Shown here piece by piece: positions 24,565-34,684 of a stretch of 43,667 nucleotides of DNA. The stretch covers positions 1-43,667 of the forward strand of contig CAVZEV010000006.1 of the NCBI GenBank assembly GCA_963774405.1. The letters run 5' to 3'. Position 1 is the first letter of the stretch, and every line of letters starts with the position of its first letter. The notes below the pieces were generated by a model, which worked only from the letters and a program-made list of their open reading frames with translations, did no database searches and had not been told where the DNA came from. The position numbers and the translations under genes are program-made. Origin of the DNA: VRUE01 sp963774405. Its GTDB lineage: Bacteria; Actinomycetota; Thermoleophilia; Solirubrobacterales; 70-9.

Positions 24565-25698
24565 ATGGCAGCGACAACTGACGCCGTTCTCGCCTTCCTC
24601 GTAGCGGCCGCGATCGCCTGGCTGCTGGTTCCCTACGCCGAGCGGCTCGCCTTTCGCATCGGCGCGATCGACATGCCGAAGGAGCGGGGCCTGCACGACA
24701 AGCCGATGCCGCGGCTCTCCGGCCTGGCGATCTTCGCCGGGATCGAGGTGGCGGGCTGGATCTGGCTGCCCAGCGACGGCGAGAGCCGCTCGATCCTGAT
24801 CGGCGCCGCCGTGATCGCCGCCGTCGGCGTCGTCGACGACGTCTGGGAGATTCCGGCGCTGCCCAAGCTGCTCGGCCAGACCGGCGCCGCGCTGATCCCG
24901 GTCCTCGCCGGGGTCCGTGTCGACAACCTGACCCTGCCCTTCGTCGGCGGCTTCGAACTGGGCTGGCTCGCCTACCCGCTGACCGTGCTCGGCATCGTCG
25001 CCGTGGTCAACGTGATCAACTTCATCGACGGCGTCGACGGCCTCGCCGCCGGGGTCTGCACGATCGCCGCGATCGCCCTGGCGGTGATCGCGCTCTCGCT
25101 GGAGCGCAACGCTGCCGGCGTGCTGGCGGCGCTGACCGCGGGCGGCGCGCTCGGCTTCCTCCGCCACGGCTTCCCGCCCGCCTCCAGCTTCATGGGCGAC
25201 ACCGGCTCAAACCTGCTCGGCTACCTGCTGGCGGCCGCCTCGGTGCAGGGAGCGTTGAAGACCAATGCCGTGGTCGCCCTCGTCTTCCCCCTGGTCGTGC
25301 TGGCGGTGCCGATCCTCGACACCGGCTTCGTCGTCGCCAAGCGGCTCAAGTACCGCCAGCCGATCTACCAGGCCGACACCTGGCACTTCCACCACCGCAT
25401 GGCCAACATCGGCTTCTCGCAGCGACGCACGCTCGCCTACCTCTACGGCTGGACCCTGGCCCTGGCGGCGCTCGCCCTGGCGCTGCGCTTCGTCCCCTAC
25501 AGCGACAACCACGGCCACTTCAACGCGCTCTGGACCGCGGTGATGGTCGCCTTCGGCCTGCTCGCCGTCGCCACCAGCGTCTACCTCGTCTACGTGCTCG
25601 AGATCCTCAAGCTGCGCCGCGGCAGGCTCAACCCCGAAACCGGCGAGATCGAAGCGATAACGCTGGAGCAGGCGGAGCAGAGCCGCGAGAGGACTTAG
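24565..25698 (+). CDS. Polyprenyl-phosphate GlcNAc-1-phosphate transferase, WecA/TagO/MraY family
   Basis: 377 residues, about ten transmembrane helices. Moves a sugar-1-phosphate from a UDP-sugar to undecaprenyl or decaprenyl phosphate, starting a surface polymer. Motifs: KERGLHDKPMPRLSGLAIF near residue 35, VVDDVWEIPALPKLLGQ with the first Asp pair, VNVINFIDGVDGLAAG, FMGDTGSNLLG, and the C-terminal WHFHHRM loop in place of the more usual HIHHRL. In M. tuberculosis wecA (Rv1302) holds the same place just before the atp operon, which supports a WecA role. MraY is unlikely because no mur genes are near. Confidence 0.88.
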   Translation: MAATTDAVLAFLVAAAIAWLLVPYAERLAFRIGAIDMPKERGLHDKPMPRLSGLAIFAGIEVAGWIWLPSDGESRSILIGAAVIAAVGVVDDVWEIPALPKLLGQTGAALIPVLAGVRVDNLTLPFVGGFELGWLAYPLTVLGIVAVVNVINFIDGVDGLAAGVCTIAAIALAVIALSLERNAAGVLAALTAGGALGFLRHGFPPASSFMGDTGSNLLGYLLAAASVQGALKTNAVVALVFPLVVLAVPILDTGFVVAKRLKYRQPIYQADTWHFHHRMANIGFSQRRTLAYLYGWTLALAALALALRFVPYSDNHGHFNALWTAVMVAFGLLAVATSVYLVYVLEILKLRRGRLNPETGEIEAITLEQAEQSRERT

Positions 25699-25804
25699 TA
25701 ACAGGTTGTAACAAGCCTCACGAACTGGCTCTAGAAAGCGGATCGTCGGCCCTTTCGGATATAGTCGCTCGTCCGCCCGCCCAGCCTAGAGACGGGCGAA
25801 TTTT

Positions 25805-26182
25805 ATGTCTCCTCCCAAGTACGTCGACCTTCTGGTCCTTGCCGCCGCCCTTGCCGTGTTTTTGCTCGGCGGCCTGCCCATGCTCGGATTTGCCGCCGGT
25901 GCAGGGGTTTGGCTCGTGCAGCGCGGCATCCAGATGCTTGCCGAGCGCCGCGCCAATCAGGAACTTCGCGCCGGCAACCGCCAGCGGGCGATGGCGACGG
26001 TCGCCGTCTCCACCCTCGGGCGGGTCGGCCTGATGGCTGCCGCCGTGTTGGCGGCCGGAATCGTCGAACGCGAGGCCGGCCTCACCTCCGCCATCCTCGT
26101 CGCCGTCCTCTTCACGGTCTCCTTCGCCGGTCAGGGGATCGCCCACCTCTTCAACGAAGGTCCGCAGGCGGGCAAGGCATGA
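25805..26182 (+). CDS. Small membrane protein at the head of the atp operon (AtpI position)
   Basis: 125 residues with four hydrophobic segments (about 8-22, 26-40, 63-82, 90-108). It sits where atpI lies in most atp operons and where Rv1303 lies in M. tuberculosis, and its stop overlaps atpB (ATGA). AtpI proteins help assemble the c-ring. Sequence similarity is not strong enough to be sure. Upstream 107 bp hold a TATAGT at 25760-25765 that could be the -10 of the operon, with no good -35 box, and a short CGCCCG/CGGGCG inverted repeat. Confidence 0.7.
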   Translation: MSPPKYVDLLVLAAALAVFLLGGLPMLGFAAGAGVWLVQRGIQMLAERRANQELRAGNRQRAMATVAVSTLGRVGLMAAAVLAAGIVEREAGLTSAILVAVLFTVSFAGQGIAHLFNEGPQAGKA

Positions 26183-27087
26183 GCACCAAGGCCAAGGTCT
26201 TCACCGGGCTCGGCGCCTACCTCGCGGTCGCGATCCTGATGCTGCTGATCTTCGGCAGCAGTGGCAAAAACGAAGAGTTCAAGCCGCAGAACGAGTTCAA
26301 GCTCGAACCGTGGGTCTCGATCCACCTCGCCGGCATCGACCTCAGCATCAACAAGGCGGTGCTCTACCTGGTGCTGGCCAGCGCCCTGACGATCTTCGTC
26401 ATGGTCTGGATCGCCCGCCGCATGCAGCAGAAACCGAACCGGGTGCAGACCGCGATCGAGGTCGCCTACGACCTGACCAAGAACAACATCACCGGCGGCA
26501 ACCTCGATACGGCAACGGCAGCGCGCTGGTTCCCCTTCCTCGCCGCCCTCTTCTTCTGGATCTGGTTCTCGAACATGCTCGGCTTCCTGCCGCTGCCGAC
26601 CAACACCGAGCACGAGATCAGCGTCTTCGGGCTCGAAATCCCGGCCTTTGCGATCTACGCGGCGACCGCCAACCTCTCGATCCCGCTGGTGCTGACCCTC
26701 GTCGTCTGGATCTCCTACCACGTCGAAGGCGTGCGCTCGAAGGGCCTCTTCAAGTACCTGGCGAGCTGGCTGCCGCCCGGGCTGGAGGACATGAACCCGA
26801 TCGCCAAGGGCTTCATCTGGGTGATCGAGGCGATCTCCCACTTCGCCCGGCTGATCTCGCTCTCCGTCCGACTCTTCGCCAACATCCTCGCCGGCCACCT
26901 GCTGCTGCTCTTCATGGGCGGCGGGCTGGCGGTGCTGCTCGGGATCGCCGCGCTCGGCGCCCTCACCTTCCCGCTCGCCTTCTTCTTCTTCATCCTCGAG
27001 GTGGGCCTTATCGCCACCCTGCAGGCATTCATCTTCTCGACCCTTACCGCTATCTACCTCGGCGGAGCCACCTCCGCCGGCCATTAG
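26179..27087 (+). CDS. atpB: ATP synthase Fo subunit a
   Basis: 302 residues from ATG 26179. Forms the two proton half-channels against the c-ring. Late helices carry SLSVRLFANILAGHLLLLF with the essential Arg at 231, and the end has ILEVGLIATLQAFIFSTLTAIYL. An N-terminal extension (FGSSGKNEEFKPQNEFKLEPW) precedes helix 2. Part of the eight-gene operon in standard order. Confidence 0.96.
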   Translation: MSTKAKVFTGLGAYLAVAILMLLIFGSSGKNEEFKPQNEFKLEPWVSIHLAGIDLSINKAVLYLVLASALTIFVMVWIARRMQQKPNRVQTAIEVAYDLTKNNITGGNLDTATAARWFPFLAALFFWIWFSNMLGFLPLPTNTEHEISVFGLEIPAFAIYAATANLSIPLVLTLVVWISYHVEGVRSKGLFKYLASWLPPGLEDMNPIAKGFIWVIEAISHFARLISLSVRLFANILAGHLLLLFMGGGLAVLLGIAALGALTFPLAFFFFILEVGLIATLQAFIFSTLTAIYLGGATSAGH

Positions 27088-27105
27088 AAAAGGAGCGCCA
27101 CCACA

Positions 27106-27372
27106 ATGGATCTGTCCCCAGTTGCCGCCGCGATTTCCGACGAAGGAATCGAAGCCGCCGGCAAGGCGATCGCCCTCGGCGTCGGCGCCGGCCTCGGTTC
27201 GATCGGCGCCGGTATCGGCATCGGCATCATCTTCGGCAAGGAGATCGAGTCGGTCGCCCGCCAGCCGGAGATGAAAGACGAGCTGCAGAGCATCCGCTGG
27301 CTCGGCTTTGCGCTTACCGAGGCCGTCGCCTTCTACACCTTCATCTTCGGCCTGATCGCCTTCTTCCTCTAG
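27106..27372 (+). CDS. atpE: ATP synthase Fo subunit c
   Basis: 88 residues, two helices joined by the ARQPE loop (51-55). First helix has the Gly-rich GAGLGSIGAGIGIG; the second has the ion-carrying Glu at 72 (GFALTEAVAFY). There is no Gln in helix 1 of the kind used in sodium-binding rings, so protons are the likely coupling ion. AAAGGAG 8 nt before the ATG gives a strong ribosome site, fitting the high copy number of c. Confidence 0.96.
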   Translation: MDLSPVAAAISDEGIEAAGKAIALGVGAGLGSIGAGIGIGIIFGKEIESVARQPEMKDELQSIRWLGFALTEAVAFYTFIFGLIAFFL

Positions 27373-27381
27373 GTCGATCTC

Positions 27382-27966
27382 GTGGAGCTCTTCGGTCAAA
27401 TAGCCGGCCTGGTCCCGCTCGCCGCCGAGAAGTCGGAAGGCGGCAGCTTCCTGGTCTCGCCGGGCCTCGGCCTGATGATCTGGACGCTGGTCCTCTTCCT
27501 CTTCACGATGTGGGTGCTGAGCAAGCTCGCCTTCCCGAAGATCCAGGAGGCGCTCGACAAGCGAGCGAAAGTGATCTCCGAGTCGATCGAGGCGGCCGAA
27601 CGGCAGCGCAAGGAATCCGACGAGCTGCTCGAGGAGTACCGCGGCCGGCTCGCCGAGGCTCGTGAGCAGGCCGACGACATCATGGCCAGGGCGCGCAAGG
27701 CGGCCGAGACCGCCGAAGCGGAGGCAACCAGCGCCGGCAAGGAGAAGCGCGAGGAACTGGTCGAGGCCGCCAAGCGGGACATCGAGGCGGAGACGCGTCG
27801 CTCGCTCGACCAGATCCGCAAGGAGGTCGCCGACCTCACCGTGCTGGCGACCGAGAAGGTCACCCGCAAGTCGCTGGGCGAGGACGATCAGCGCCGCCTG
27901 GTCGAGGAGGCGCTGAGCGAAGTCGACTTCACCGCTCTATCCGGTGCGGAGGGACGCGACAACTGA
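27382..27966 (+). CDS. atpF: ATP synthase Fo subunit b
   Basis: 194 residues from GTG 27382. One transmembrane helix (about 30-50: LGLMIWTLVLFLFTMWVLSK) followed by a long charged coiled coil, the peripheral stalk. The N-terminal 28 residues are longer than in E. coli. It is a separate b, not the b-delta fusion seen in mycobacteria. Ends one base into the delta start region. Confidence 0.93.
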   Translation: MELFGQIAGLVPLAAEKSEGGSFLVSPGLGLMIWTLVLFLFTMWVLSKLAFPKIQEALDKRAKVISESIEAAERQRKESDELLEEYRGRLAEAREQADDIMARARKAAETAEAEATSAGKEKREELVEAAKRDIEAETRRSLDQIRKEVADLTVLATEKVTRKSLGEDDQRRLVEEALSEVDFTALSGAEGRDN

Positions 27967-28508
27967 TGGCCGAGGCAGCTCGCGTATACGCCGAGGCGCT
28001 CTTCGACGTCGCCAAGGACAAGGGCAAGCTCGACGCGGTCCGCGACGAGCTGGGCCAGTTCGCCGACGCCGTCGACGGCAATCGCGAGCTGCAGGTCTTC
28101 CTCTTCAGCCCCTACTTCTCCTCGGCGGAGAAGGTGGCGGGGCTGAAGCGCGCGGTGAGCGGCGCCGACACCGAGCTGATCAACTTCCTCGAGCTGCTGG
28201 TCGAGAAGCAGCGGATGACCGAGCTGTTTCGCATCCGCCGCCATCTCGACGAGCTCTGGAAGGAGGAGAACAGGCGCATCGAGGTGACCGTGACCAGCGC
28301 GGTTGAGCTGGCCCCGGCGGTGGTCGAGAAGGTTGGCGAGGAGATCGAGCGCCAGACCGGCCAGAAGGTGGAGCTGGCCAGTCGCATCGACGGCGAGATC
28401 CTCGGTGGCATCGTCTTGCAGGTCGGCAACAAGGCCTCGACGCGAGCATCCGCAGTCGTTTGGAGAAACTTCGAAAGAGCGTCGCCCAAGCGGCGTAAGG
28501 AGGAATAG
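27966..28508 (+). CDS. atpH: ATP synthase F1 subunit delta
   Basis: 180 residues, normal length. Links the b stalk to the top of the alpha3beta3 head. Starts ARVYAEALFDVAKDKGKLD, ends EILGGIVLQVGNKASTRASAVVW, both family marks. The ATG shares a base with the atpF stop, so the two are translationally coupled. Confidence 0.94.
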   Translation: MAEAARVYAEALFDVAKDKGKLDAVRDELGQFADAVDGNRELQVFLFSPYFSSAEKVAGLKRAVSGADTELINFLELLVEKQRMTELFRIRRHLDELWKEENRRIEVTVTSAVELAPAVVEKVGEEIERQTGQKVELASRIDGEILGGIVLQVGNKASTRASAVVWRNFERASPKRRKEE

Positions 28509-28517
28509 AGCAGCCCC

Positions 28518-30161
<1,644 letters not shown>

Positions 30162-30185
30162 CCCTTCCCGGCACCGGTACCGCTC

Positions 30186-31106
30186 ATGGCAACTCAGAAG
30201 GACGTCAAGAATCGCATCGCGTCGATCAAGAACATCAACAAGATCACGCGGGCGATGGAGATGGTCGCGGCGGCGCGGCTGCGCCGCGCCGAGCAGCGGA
30301 TCGAGCAGTTGCGCCCCTATGCGCAGTCGATGCGCAAGCTCACCCGCCGCGCCGCAGAGCAGGCGGGCGGGGTGCCGCGCGTGCCGGTGCTGGAAGAGCG
30401 CGAGGACGTCAAGCGCGTCGGGGTCGTCCTGATCACCGGCGACCGCGGCCTCGCCGGGGCCTTCAACACCAACATCATTCGCGACGGCCTGCGCCTGCGC
30501 GACGAGCTGCGCGGCGAAGGCAAGGAGGTCGCCTTCTCCGCCGTCGGCCGCAAGGGCGTCTCGGCCCTGACCTTCCGCAAAGAGGACCCGCGCACTTCGT
30601 ACGTGGGCTTCACCGATCGGCCCGGCTTTGCCAATGCCCGCGAGATCGGCGAGGAGCTGACCGCGCGCTATGTCGACGAGGGGCTCGACCGGGTCGAGCT
30701 GGTCTACAACCGCTACGTCTCGCCGCTGACCCAGCACGTCTGGCGCCAGACCCTGCTGCCGCTGCAGCAGGCCGATGTGATCGGCGAGGGCGTCGACGAG
30801 GAGGAATCGGAGAGCGAGGAGACCGAGATCGAGAAGGCGCACGGCGCCTCGATCTGGGAGTACGAGCCCGAGGCCGAGGAGCTGCTCGGCCAGCTGATTC
30901 CCGAGTACGTGAACATTTCCGTGTACCGAGCGCTGCTCGAGTCCGCCGCCTCCGAGCTGGGGGCGCGGATGACCGCTATGCGCAGTGCGGCTGAGAACGC
31001 CGAAGACATGATGGGGGCCCTGACCCTGGAGATGAACCGGGTCAGACAGGCCGAGATCACGCAGGAGATCCTCGAGGTCGTCGCCGGCGCCGAGGCGCTC
31101 GGATAG
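30186..31106 (+). CDS. atpG: ATP synthase F1 subunit gamma, with acidic insertion
   Basis: 306 residues. Central shaft with the N-terminal coiled coil (RIASIKNINKITRAMEMVAA) and C-terminal helix (MRSAAENAEDMMGALTLEMN). Between about 200 and 225 there is an acidic stretch (VDEEESESEETEIEK) that is longer than in E. coli gamma. Mycobacterial gamma also has an extra loop that affects proton use and hydrolysis. Confidence 0.95.
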   Translation: MATQKDVKNRIASIKNINKITRAMEMVAAARLRRAEQRIEQLRPYAQSMRKLTRRAAEQAGGVPRVPVLEEREDVKRVGVVLITGDRGLAGAFNTNIIRDGLRLRDELRGEGKEVAFSAVGRKGVSALTFRKEDPRTSYVGFTDRPGFANAREIGEELTARYVDEGLDRVELVYNRYVSPLTQHVWRQTLLPLQQADVIGEGVDEEESESEETEIEKAHGASIWEYEPEAEELLGQLIPEYVNISVYRALLESAASELGARMTAMRSAAENAEDMMGALTLEMNRVRQAEITQEILEVVAGAEALG

Positions 31107-31133
31107 CAAGCTGAGAAACGAGACAAAGGAACC

Positions 31134-32558
31134 ATGGCTGAGAACAACGGAACCAACGTAGGGCGCGTCGAGCAGGTGACGGGCGTCGTCGTCGACGCCG
31201 TCTTTCCGGACAAGCTGCCGGAGATCTACTCGGCGGTGAAGATCGAGATGGCCGGTGACGAGGGCGAATCGAACGAACTGGTCTGCGAGGTGCAGCAGCA
31301 CCTCGGCGACGACCGCGTGCGCACCGTCGCCATGGACGCCACCGACGGCCTCAAGCGCGGCGACAAGGTCATCGACACGGGCGCGCCGATCTCGGTTCCG
31401 GTCGGCGACGCGACCCTGGGCCGCATCTTCAACCTGTTGGGCGAGCCGATCGACCTCGGCGAGCCGGTCCAGGCCGAGGAGCGCTGGCCGATCCACCGTC
31501 CCGCCCCGGAAGCCTCCGAACTGGCCCCCACGCAGGAGATCCTCGAGACCGGGATCAAGGTGATCGACCTGCTCGCTCCCTACGCCAAGGGCGGCAAGGT
31601 CGGGCTCTTCGGCGGTGCCGGCGTCGGCAAGACCGTGCTGATCCAGGAGCTGATCCGCTCGATCGGCGAAGAGCACGAAGGCCTCTCGGCCTTCTGCGGC
31701 GTCGGCGAGCGCTCGCGCGAGGGCAACGACCTCTGGCTCGAGATGAAGGAATCCGGCGTCATCGACAAGACGATGCTGGTCTTCGGCCAGATGAACGAGC
31801 CGCCCGGCGCCCGTCTCCGCGTTGCCCTCTCCGGGCTGACGATGGCCGAATACTTCCGCGAGCAGGGCGGCCAGGACGTGCTGCTCTTCATCGACAACAT
31901 CTTCCGCTTCGTCCAGGCGGGCTCCGAGGTCTCGGCCCTGCTCGGGCGCATGCCCTCCGCGGTCGGCTACCAGCCGACGCTGGAGACCGAGATGGGCGAA
32001 CTGCAGGAGCGGATCACCTCGACCGCACGCGGCTCGGTGACCTCGGTGCAGGCGATCTACGTCCCCGCCGACGACCTCACCGACCCGGCCCCGGCCTCGG
32101 TGTTCGCCCACCTCAACGCGACCACGACGCTCTCGCGCTCGATCTCGGAGAAGGGGATCTACCCGGCGGTCGACCCGCTCGACTCGACCTCGACGATCCT
32201 CAAGCCCGACGTGGTCGGCGACGAGCACTACCGCACGGCGACCGAGGTGCAGGAGGTGCTGCAGCGCTACAAGGAGCTGCAGGACATCATCGCCATTCTC
32301 GGCATCGACGAGCTCTCCGACGAGGACAAGCAGACGGTCTCGCGCGCCCGCAAGATCGAGCGCTTCCTCTCGCAGCCGTTCTTCGTCGCTGAGCAGTTCA
32401 CCGGCCGCTCCGGCGAGTACGTGCCGGTGGCGGAGACGGTGCGCGGCTTCCGTGAGATCCTCGACGGTCAGCACGACGACCTGCCCGAGGGCGCCTTCTA
32501 CATGAAGGGCGGCATCGACCAGGTCACCGCTGACAAGGAGGCGGCCGCGGCCGCCTAG
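31134..32558 (+). CDS. atpD: ATP synthase F1 subunit beta
   Basis: 474 residues. Catalytic subunit: Walker A GGAGVGKT at 160-167, the catalytic GERSREGNDLW, Walker B DVLLFIDNIFR, and the DELSDED region near the C-terminus in place of the canonical DELSEED. AAAGGA lies just upstream of ATG 31134. Confidence 0.97.
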   Translation: MAENNGTNVGRVEQVTGVVVDAVFPDKLPEIYSAVKIEMAGDEGESNELVCEVQQHLGDDRVRTVAMDATDGLKRGDKVIDTGAPISVPVGDATLGRIFNLLGEPIDLGEPVQAEERWPIHRPAPEASELAPTQEILETGIKVIDLLAPYAKGGKVGLFGGAGVGKTVLIQELIRSIGEEHEGLSAFCGVGERSREGNDLWLEMKESGVIDKTMLVFGQMNEPPGARLRVALSGLTMAEYFREQGGQDVLLFIDNIFRFVQAGSEVSALLGRMPSAVGYQPTLETEMGELQERITSTARGSVTSVQAIYVPADDLTDPAPASVFAHLNATTTLSRSISEKGIYPAVDPLDSTSTILKPDVVGDEHYRTATEVQEVLQRYKELQDIIAILGIDELSDEDKQTVSRARKIERFLSQPFFVAEQFTGRSGEYVPVAETVRGFREILDGQHDDLPEGAFYMKGGIDQVTADKEAAAAA

Positions 32559-32588
32559 GAAGACCAATGGCTGCCGAGCACATGGTCG

Positions 32589-32981
32589 ATGTCGAGGTGC
32601 GTCACCCCGGAGGGGGAGGTCTTCACGGGCGAAGTGCGCCAGGTCTCGACCCGCACCGCGGTCGGCGAGCTTGGCGTCCTGACCAACCACGCGCCGCTGC
32701 TGGCGGCGCTGAAGCCGACCGAGCTGCGCCTCCACGTCAGCGATTCGGAGACCGTGCGCTACGCCCAAGCGCACGGCTGGTTGCAGGTATTCGGCAACGA
32801 AGCGAAGCTGCTGCTCGAGGAGGCGATCGACCCGGCTGAGCTCGACGCCGGCACGCTCAAAGAGCAGCTGGCCGATGCCGAACAGCGCTTGGCCGAGTCC
32901 GAGGAGGGCAGCGGCAAGCGGTCACGGGCCGAGAAGGACCGCGACAGGGCCGAGGCGTTTTTGGCGATTGCCGAAGGGTGA
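32589..32981 (+). CDS. atpC: ATP synthase F1 subunit epsilon, N-terminus probably frameshifted
   Basis: As given, the clean frame opens at ATG 32589 and encodes 130 residues: VTPEGEVFTGEVRQVSTRTA, GELGVLTNHAPLLAALKPTEL, then a charged C-terminal helix. The expected start is ATG 32567 (9 nt after the beta stop), whose frame reads MAAEHMVDVEV and then needs removal of the C at about 32600 to join VTPEGEV. Removing that base gives about 137 residues with the usual first beta strand. I give the shorter intact frame as coordinates; the longer start is more likely in the organism. Confidence 0.85.
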   Translation: MSRCVTPEGEVFTGEVRQVSTRTAVGELGVLTNHAPLLAALKPTELRLHVSDSETVRYAQAHGWLQVFGNEAKLLLEEAIDPAELDAGTLKEQLADAEQRLAESEEGSGKRSRAEKDRDRAEAFLAIAEG

Positions 32982-33087
32982 CGGCGGCATAGCCGTGGCA
33001 GCGGCCACCCTTGCTCGGACGCGTATCCGACGTCGACTCTCGATACAAAGGGACAATGTCGAGTGAGCCGGGAGACGATTTACGACG

Positions 33088-33143
33088 ATTTAGGCCCCCG
33101 CCTAAATTTAGATCGAAGGCTAAATTTAGACGGGGGCCTAAAT
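33088..33143. repeat. Long inverted repeat with AT-rich core, 24-nt arms
   Basis: Arms 33088-33111 and 33120-33143 pair at 23 of 24 positions (only C33101 and A33130 do not pair), with an 8-nt loop. Each arm holds the small palindrome CTAAATTTAG next to a CCCCCG/CGGGGG block. It lies 107 nt after the atp operon, so it may end that transcript, but AT-rich arms of this length are unlike other hairpins here and could also be a small mobile-element end pair. A short direct repeat, ACGATTTA, lies just to the left. Confidence 0.7.
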
Positions 33144-33259
33144 GAGTCTAAACCCAGTTGAGTCGCTCGCCGAGACGGCGCCGGCTCCCTTGAACGTCGT
33201 TCCTGACGTCGATCGCGCCAGGGAGGCGTCTGGCCTTACGTCCCTCCTGCGGAGGTGCG

Positions 33260-33883
33260 ATGATTTTGGGGCGCAGAAGGTCTCAATGCCCGGTCATGAA
33301 AGACAAACTGATGCCTCCTCCTGATCTGCACACATTGACTAGGGCAGTGGTAGGGCAATCGCTCGGTTTGGCGGACCTGGATGCTTTGCTAGCCCAGGTA
33401 GAGGTCGACATGGATACCGTTCGTGAGGACCAGGATGGCGTTTGGGTGGGCTCCATTGGATACGAGCGGTTCCCTGACGTGGACGCCTTCGCGGCGCACC
33501 TTGCGGCGGCGGGTGTCGAGTGTCTAGTCGATGTACGCGAGCTACCGATTTCCAGGCGACGTGGATATGCGAAGACTGCGCTTTCCGAGGCATTGCATGC
33601 GGCCGGAATCGAGTACGAACATCGGCGGGGTCTAGGAAATCCGAAGCCGATTCGCGACCTCTACAAGTCGGGAGAGGTCGATGCAGGTAGGCACCTCTAT
33701 AGGGAGCACCTGCGGGGGCATCCAGAGCAGATCGGTGAACTTCAGGCGCTCCTCGAAGAAAAACGCTGCGCTTTGATGTGCGTCGAGCATGAGCAAGGGA
33801 TCTGTCATCGCGATGAGATCTTCGCTGCCCTGGGGGAAAGACCGGGGTTGGAGATGGCCGTCTCTGCGCTAGCCGAGCTGTAG
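33260..33883 (+). CDS. DUF488 family protein
   Basis: 207 residues from ATG 33260, chosen because GGAGG lies 5 nt before it; ATG 33296 is an alternative. DUF488 motifs: VGSIGYERFPDVDAFAAHL, VECLVDVRELPISRRRGYAK, IEYEHRRGLGNPK, and CALMCVEHEQGICHRDEI with the conserved Cys-His-Arg. The biochemical role is unknown; the fold may bind nucleotides or nucleic acid, and such genes are frequent in variable regions. It is convergent with, and overlaps by 15 bp, the unknown gene at 33869-34684. Base use in this segment is visibly less GC-rich than in the atp operon. Confidence 0.8.
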   Translation: MILGRRRSQCPVMKDKLMPPPDLHTLTRAVVGQSLGLADLDALLAQVEVDMDTVREDQDGVWVGSIGYERFPDVDAFAAHLAAAGVECLVDVRELPISRRRGYAKTALSEALHAAGIEYEHRRGLGNPKPIRDLYKSGEVDAGRHLYREHLRGHPEQIGELQALLEEKRCALMCVEHEQGICHRDEIFAALGERPGLEMAVSALAEL

Positions 33884-34684
33884 CTGTTCTGCGCGCCTCG
33901 GTGGCCACCAGACACCGAGGACCAGAAAATTTTTCGGGTGCATGAATTGATTTCCGACAATGAAGGCCGTGTCCTTCGTTGGTCCGCAAAGCTCGTCAAG
34001 CCACTTCTTGCGTATCCGCTCGCGCCAATCGGAATGTCGTTTTTCCCTTCGGTAGAGCTCTGCGATCTCCCAGTCGACGATGGTCTGCACGTGTTCTTTG
34101 CAGGCGGGGTCTGCGCAGAAGTAGCGGTACTTGAATGCGAAGGGCAGAAGCTCGATCGCACGCTGCTGGTAAGCGCTCTCCGCGGGTGTAAGGATTGAGC
34201 CTTGGGCGACTGCAGAAGCAGCCAGCGCCTGCTTCTCTTGGGCAACGTCTACCGCCGTGATATCCAAACCCCTGATCTCGCGGGGGCGGAAAATGCCGAG
34301 TGACGTTCTGTCAGATCCCTGGCGTCGTTGGAGCTCGCACATCGAGGGCGCCATTAGGGGCTCAACGAAAGGCCTTCGGCGGCGCCAAGCTTGAGATGTA
34401 TCCAAGAATTGTCCAGTTGCTTTCAGCGAGTCTAGATTGGGCTTTCGAGTCTCTGGGCGACGATCGCTCAAGGCTTTGGCGACCTCCAATTCAATTACTT
34501 CGTACTTGCGAAAGCGGTCATTTTCCTCTAGTTGGCGAAAGGGAACCGGATACAGCCGTATCCAGCCAGCCAGCTTGCCGTCCACCAGTCTTACTCCAGC
34601 TACGCAGCAGGTCTCGCCATATTTTCGGCTCGGATTCGGATAAGCCTTGACGAGGACGAGGAGTTGAAGACGTTCCTGGGTCAT
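33869..34684 (-). CDS. Unknown protein with CxxxxC..H motif, partner of the DUF488 gene
   Basis: 271 residues from ATG 34684. I do not recognise a named family. Visible blocks: LQLLVLVKAYPNPSRKYGET near the start with CC at about 26-27, GWIRLYPVPFRQLEENDRF, a basic stretch (AWRRRRPF), a metal-site-like FCADPACKEHVQTIVDWEI, and an end AFIVGNQFMHPKNFLVLGVW. The VLVKAYP, RLYP and HPKNFLVLG blocks look like conserved cores of a widespread but uncharacterised group. No signal peptide or membrane segment. Its 3' end overlaps the 3' end of the DUF488 gene. Confidence 0.6.
   Translation of the reverse strand: MTQERLQLLVLVKAYPNPSRKYGETCCVAGVRLVDGKLAGWIRLYPVPFRQLEENDRFRKYEVIELEVAKALSDRRPETRKPNLDSLKATGQFLDTSQAWRRRRPFVEPLMAPSMCELQRRQGSDRTSLGIFRPREIRGLDITAVDVAQEKQALAASAVAQGSILTPAESAYQQRAIELLPFAFKYRYFCADPACKEHVQTIVDWEIAELYRREKRHSDWRERIRKKWLDELCGPTKDTAFIVGNQFMHPKNFLVLGVWWPPRRAEQLQLG

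Noticed and set aside
22750..25167. Minus-strand 805-codon open frame across the unknown membrane gene, DUF354 and the WecA-like gene
   Set aside because: Antisense to recognised genes; Asp/Gly/Arg-rich shadow sequence without motifs.
33142..33324. 60-codon plus-strand ORF starting inside the long inverted repeat
   Set aside because: No ribosome site, no conserved motif, and its end overlaps the DUF488 start in another frame; possible but not supportable.
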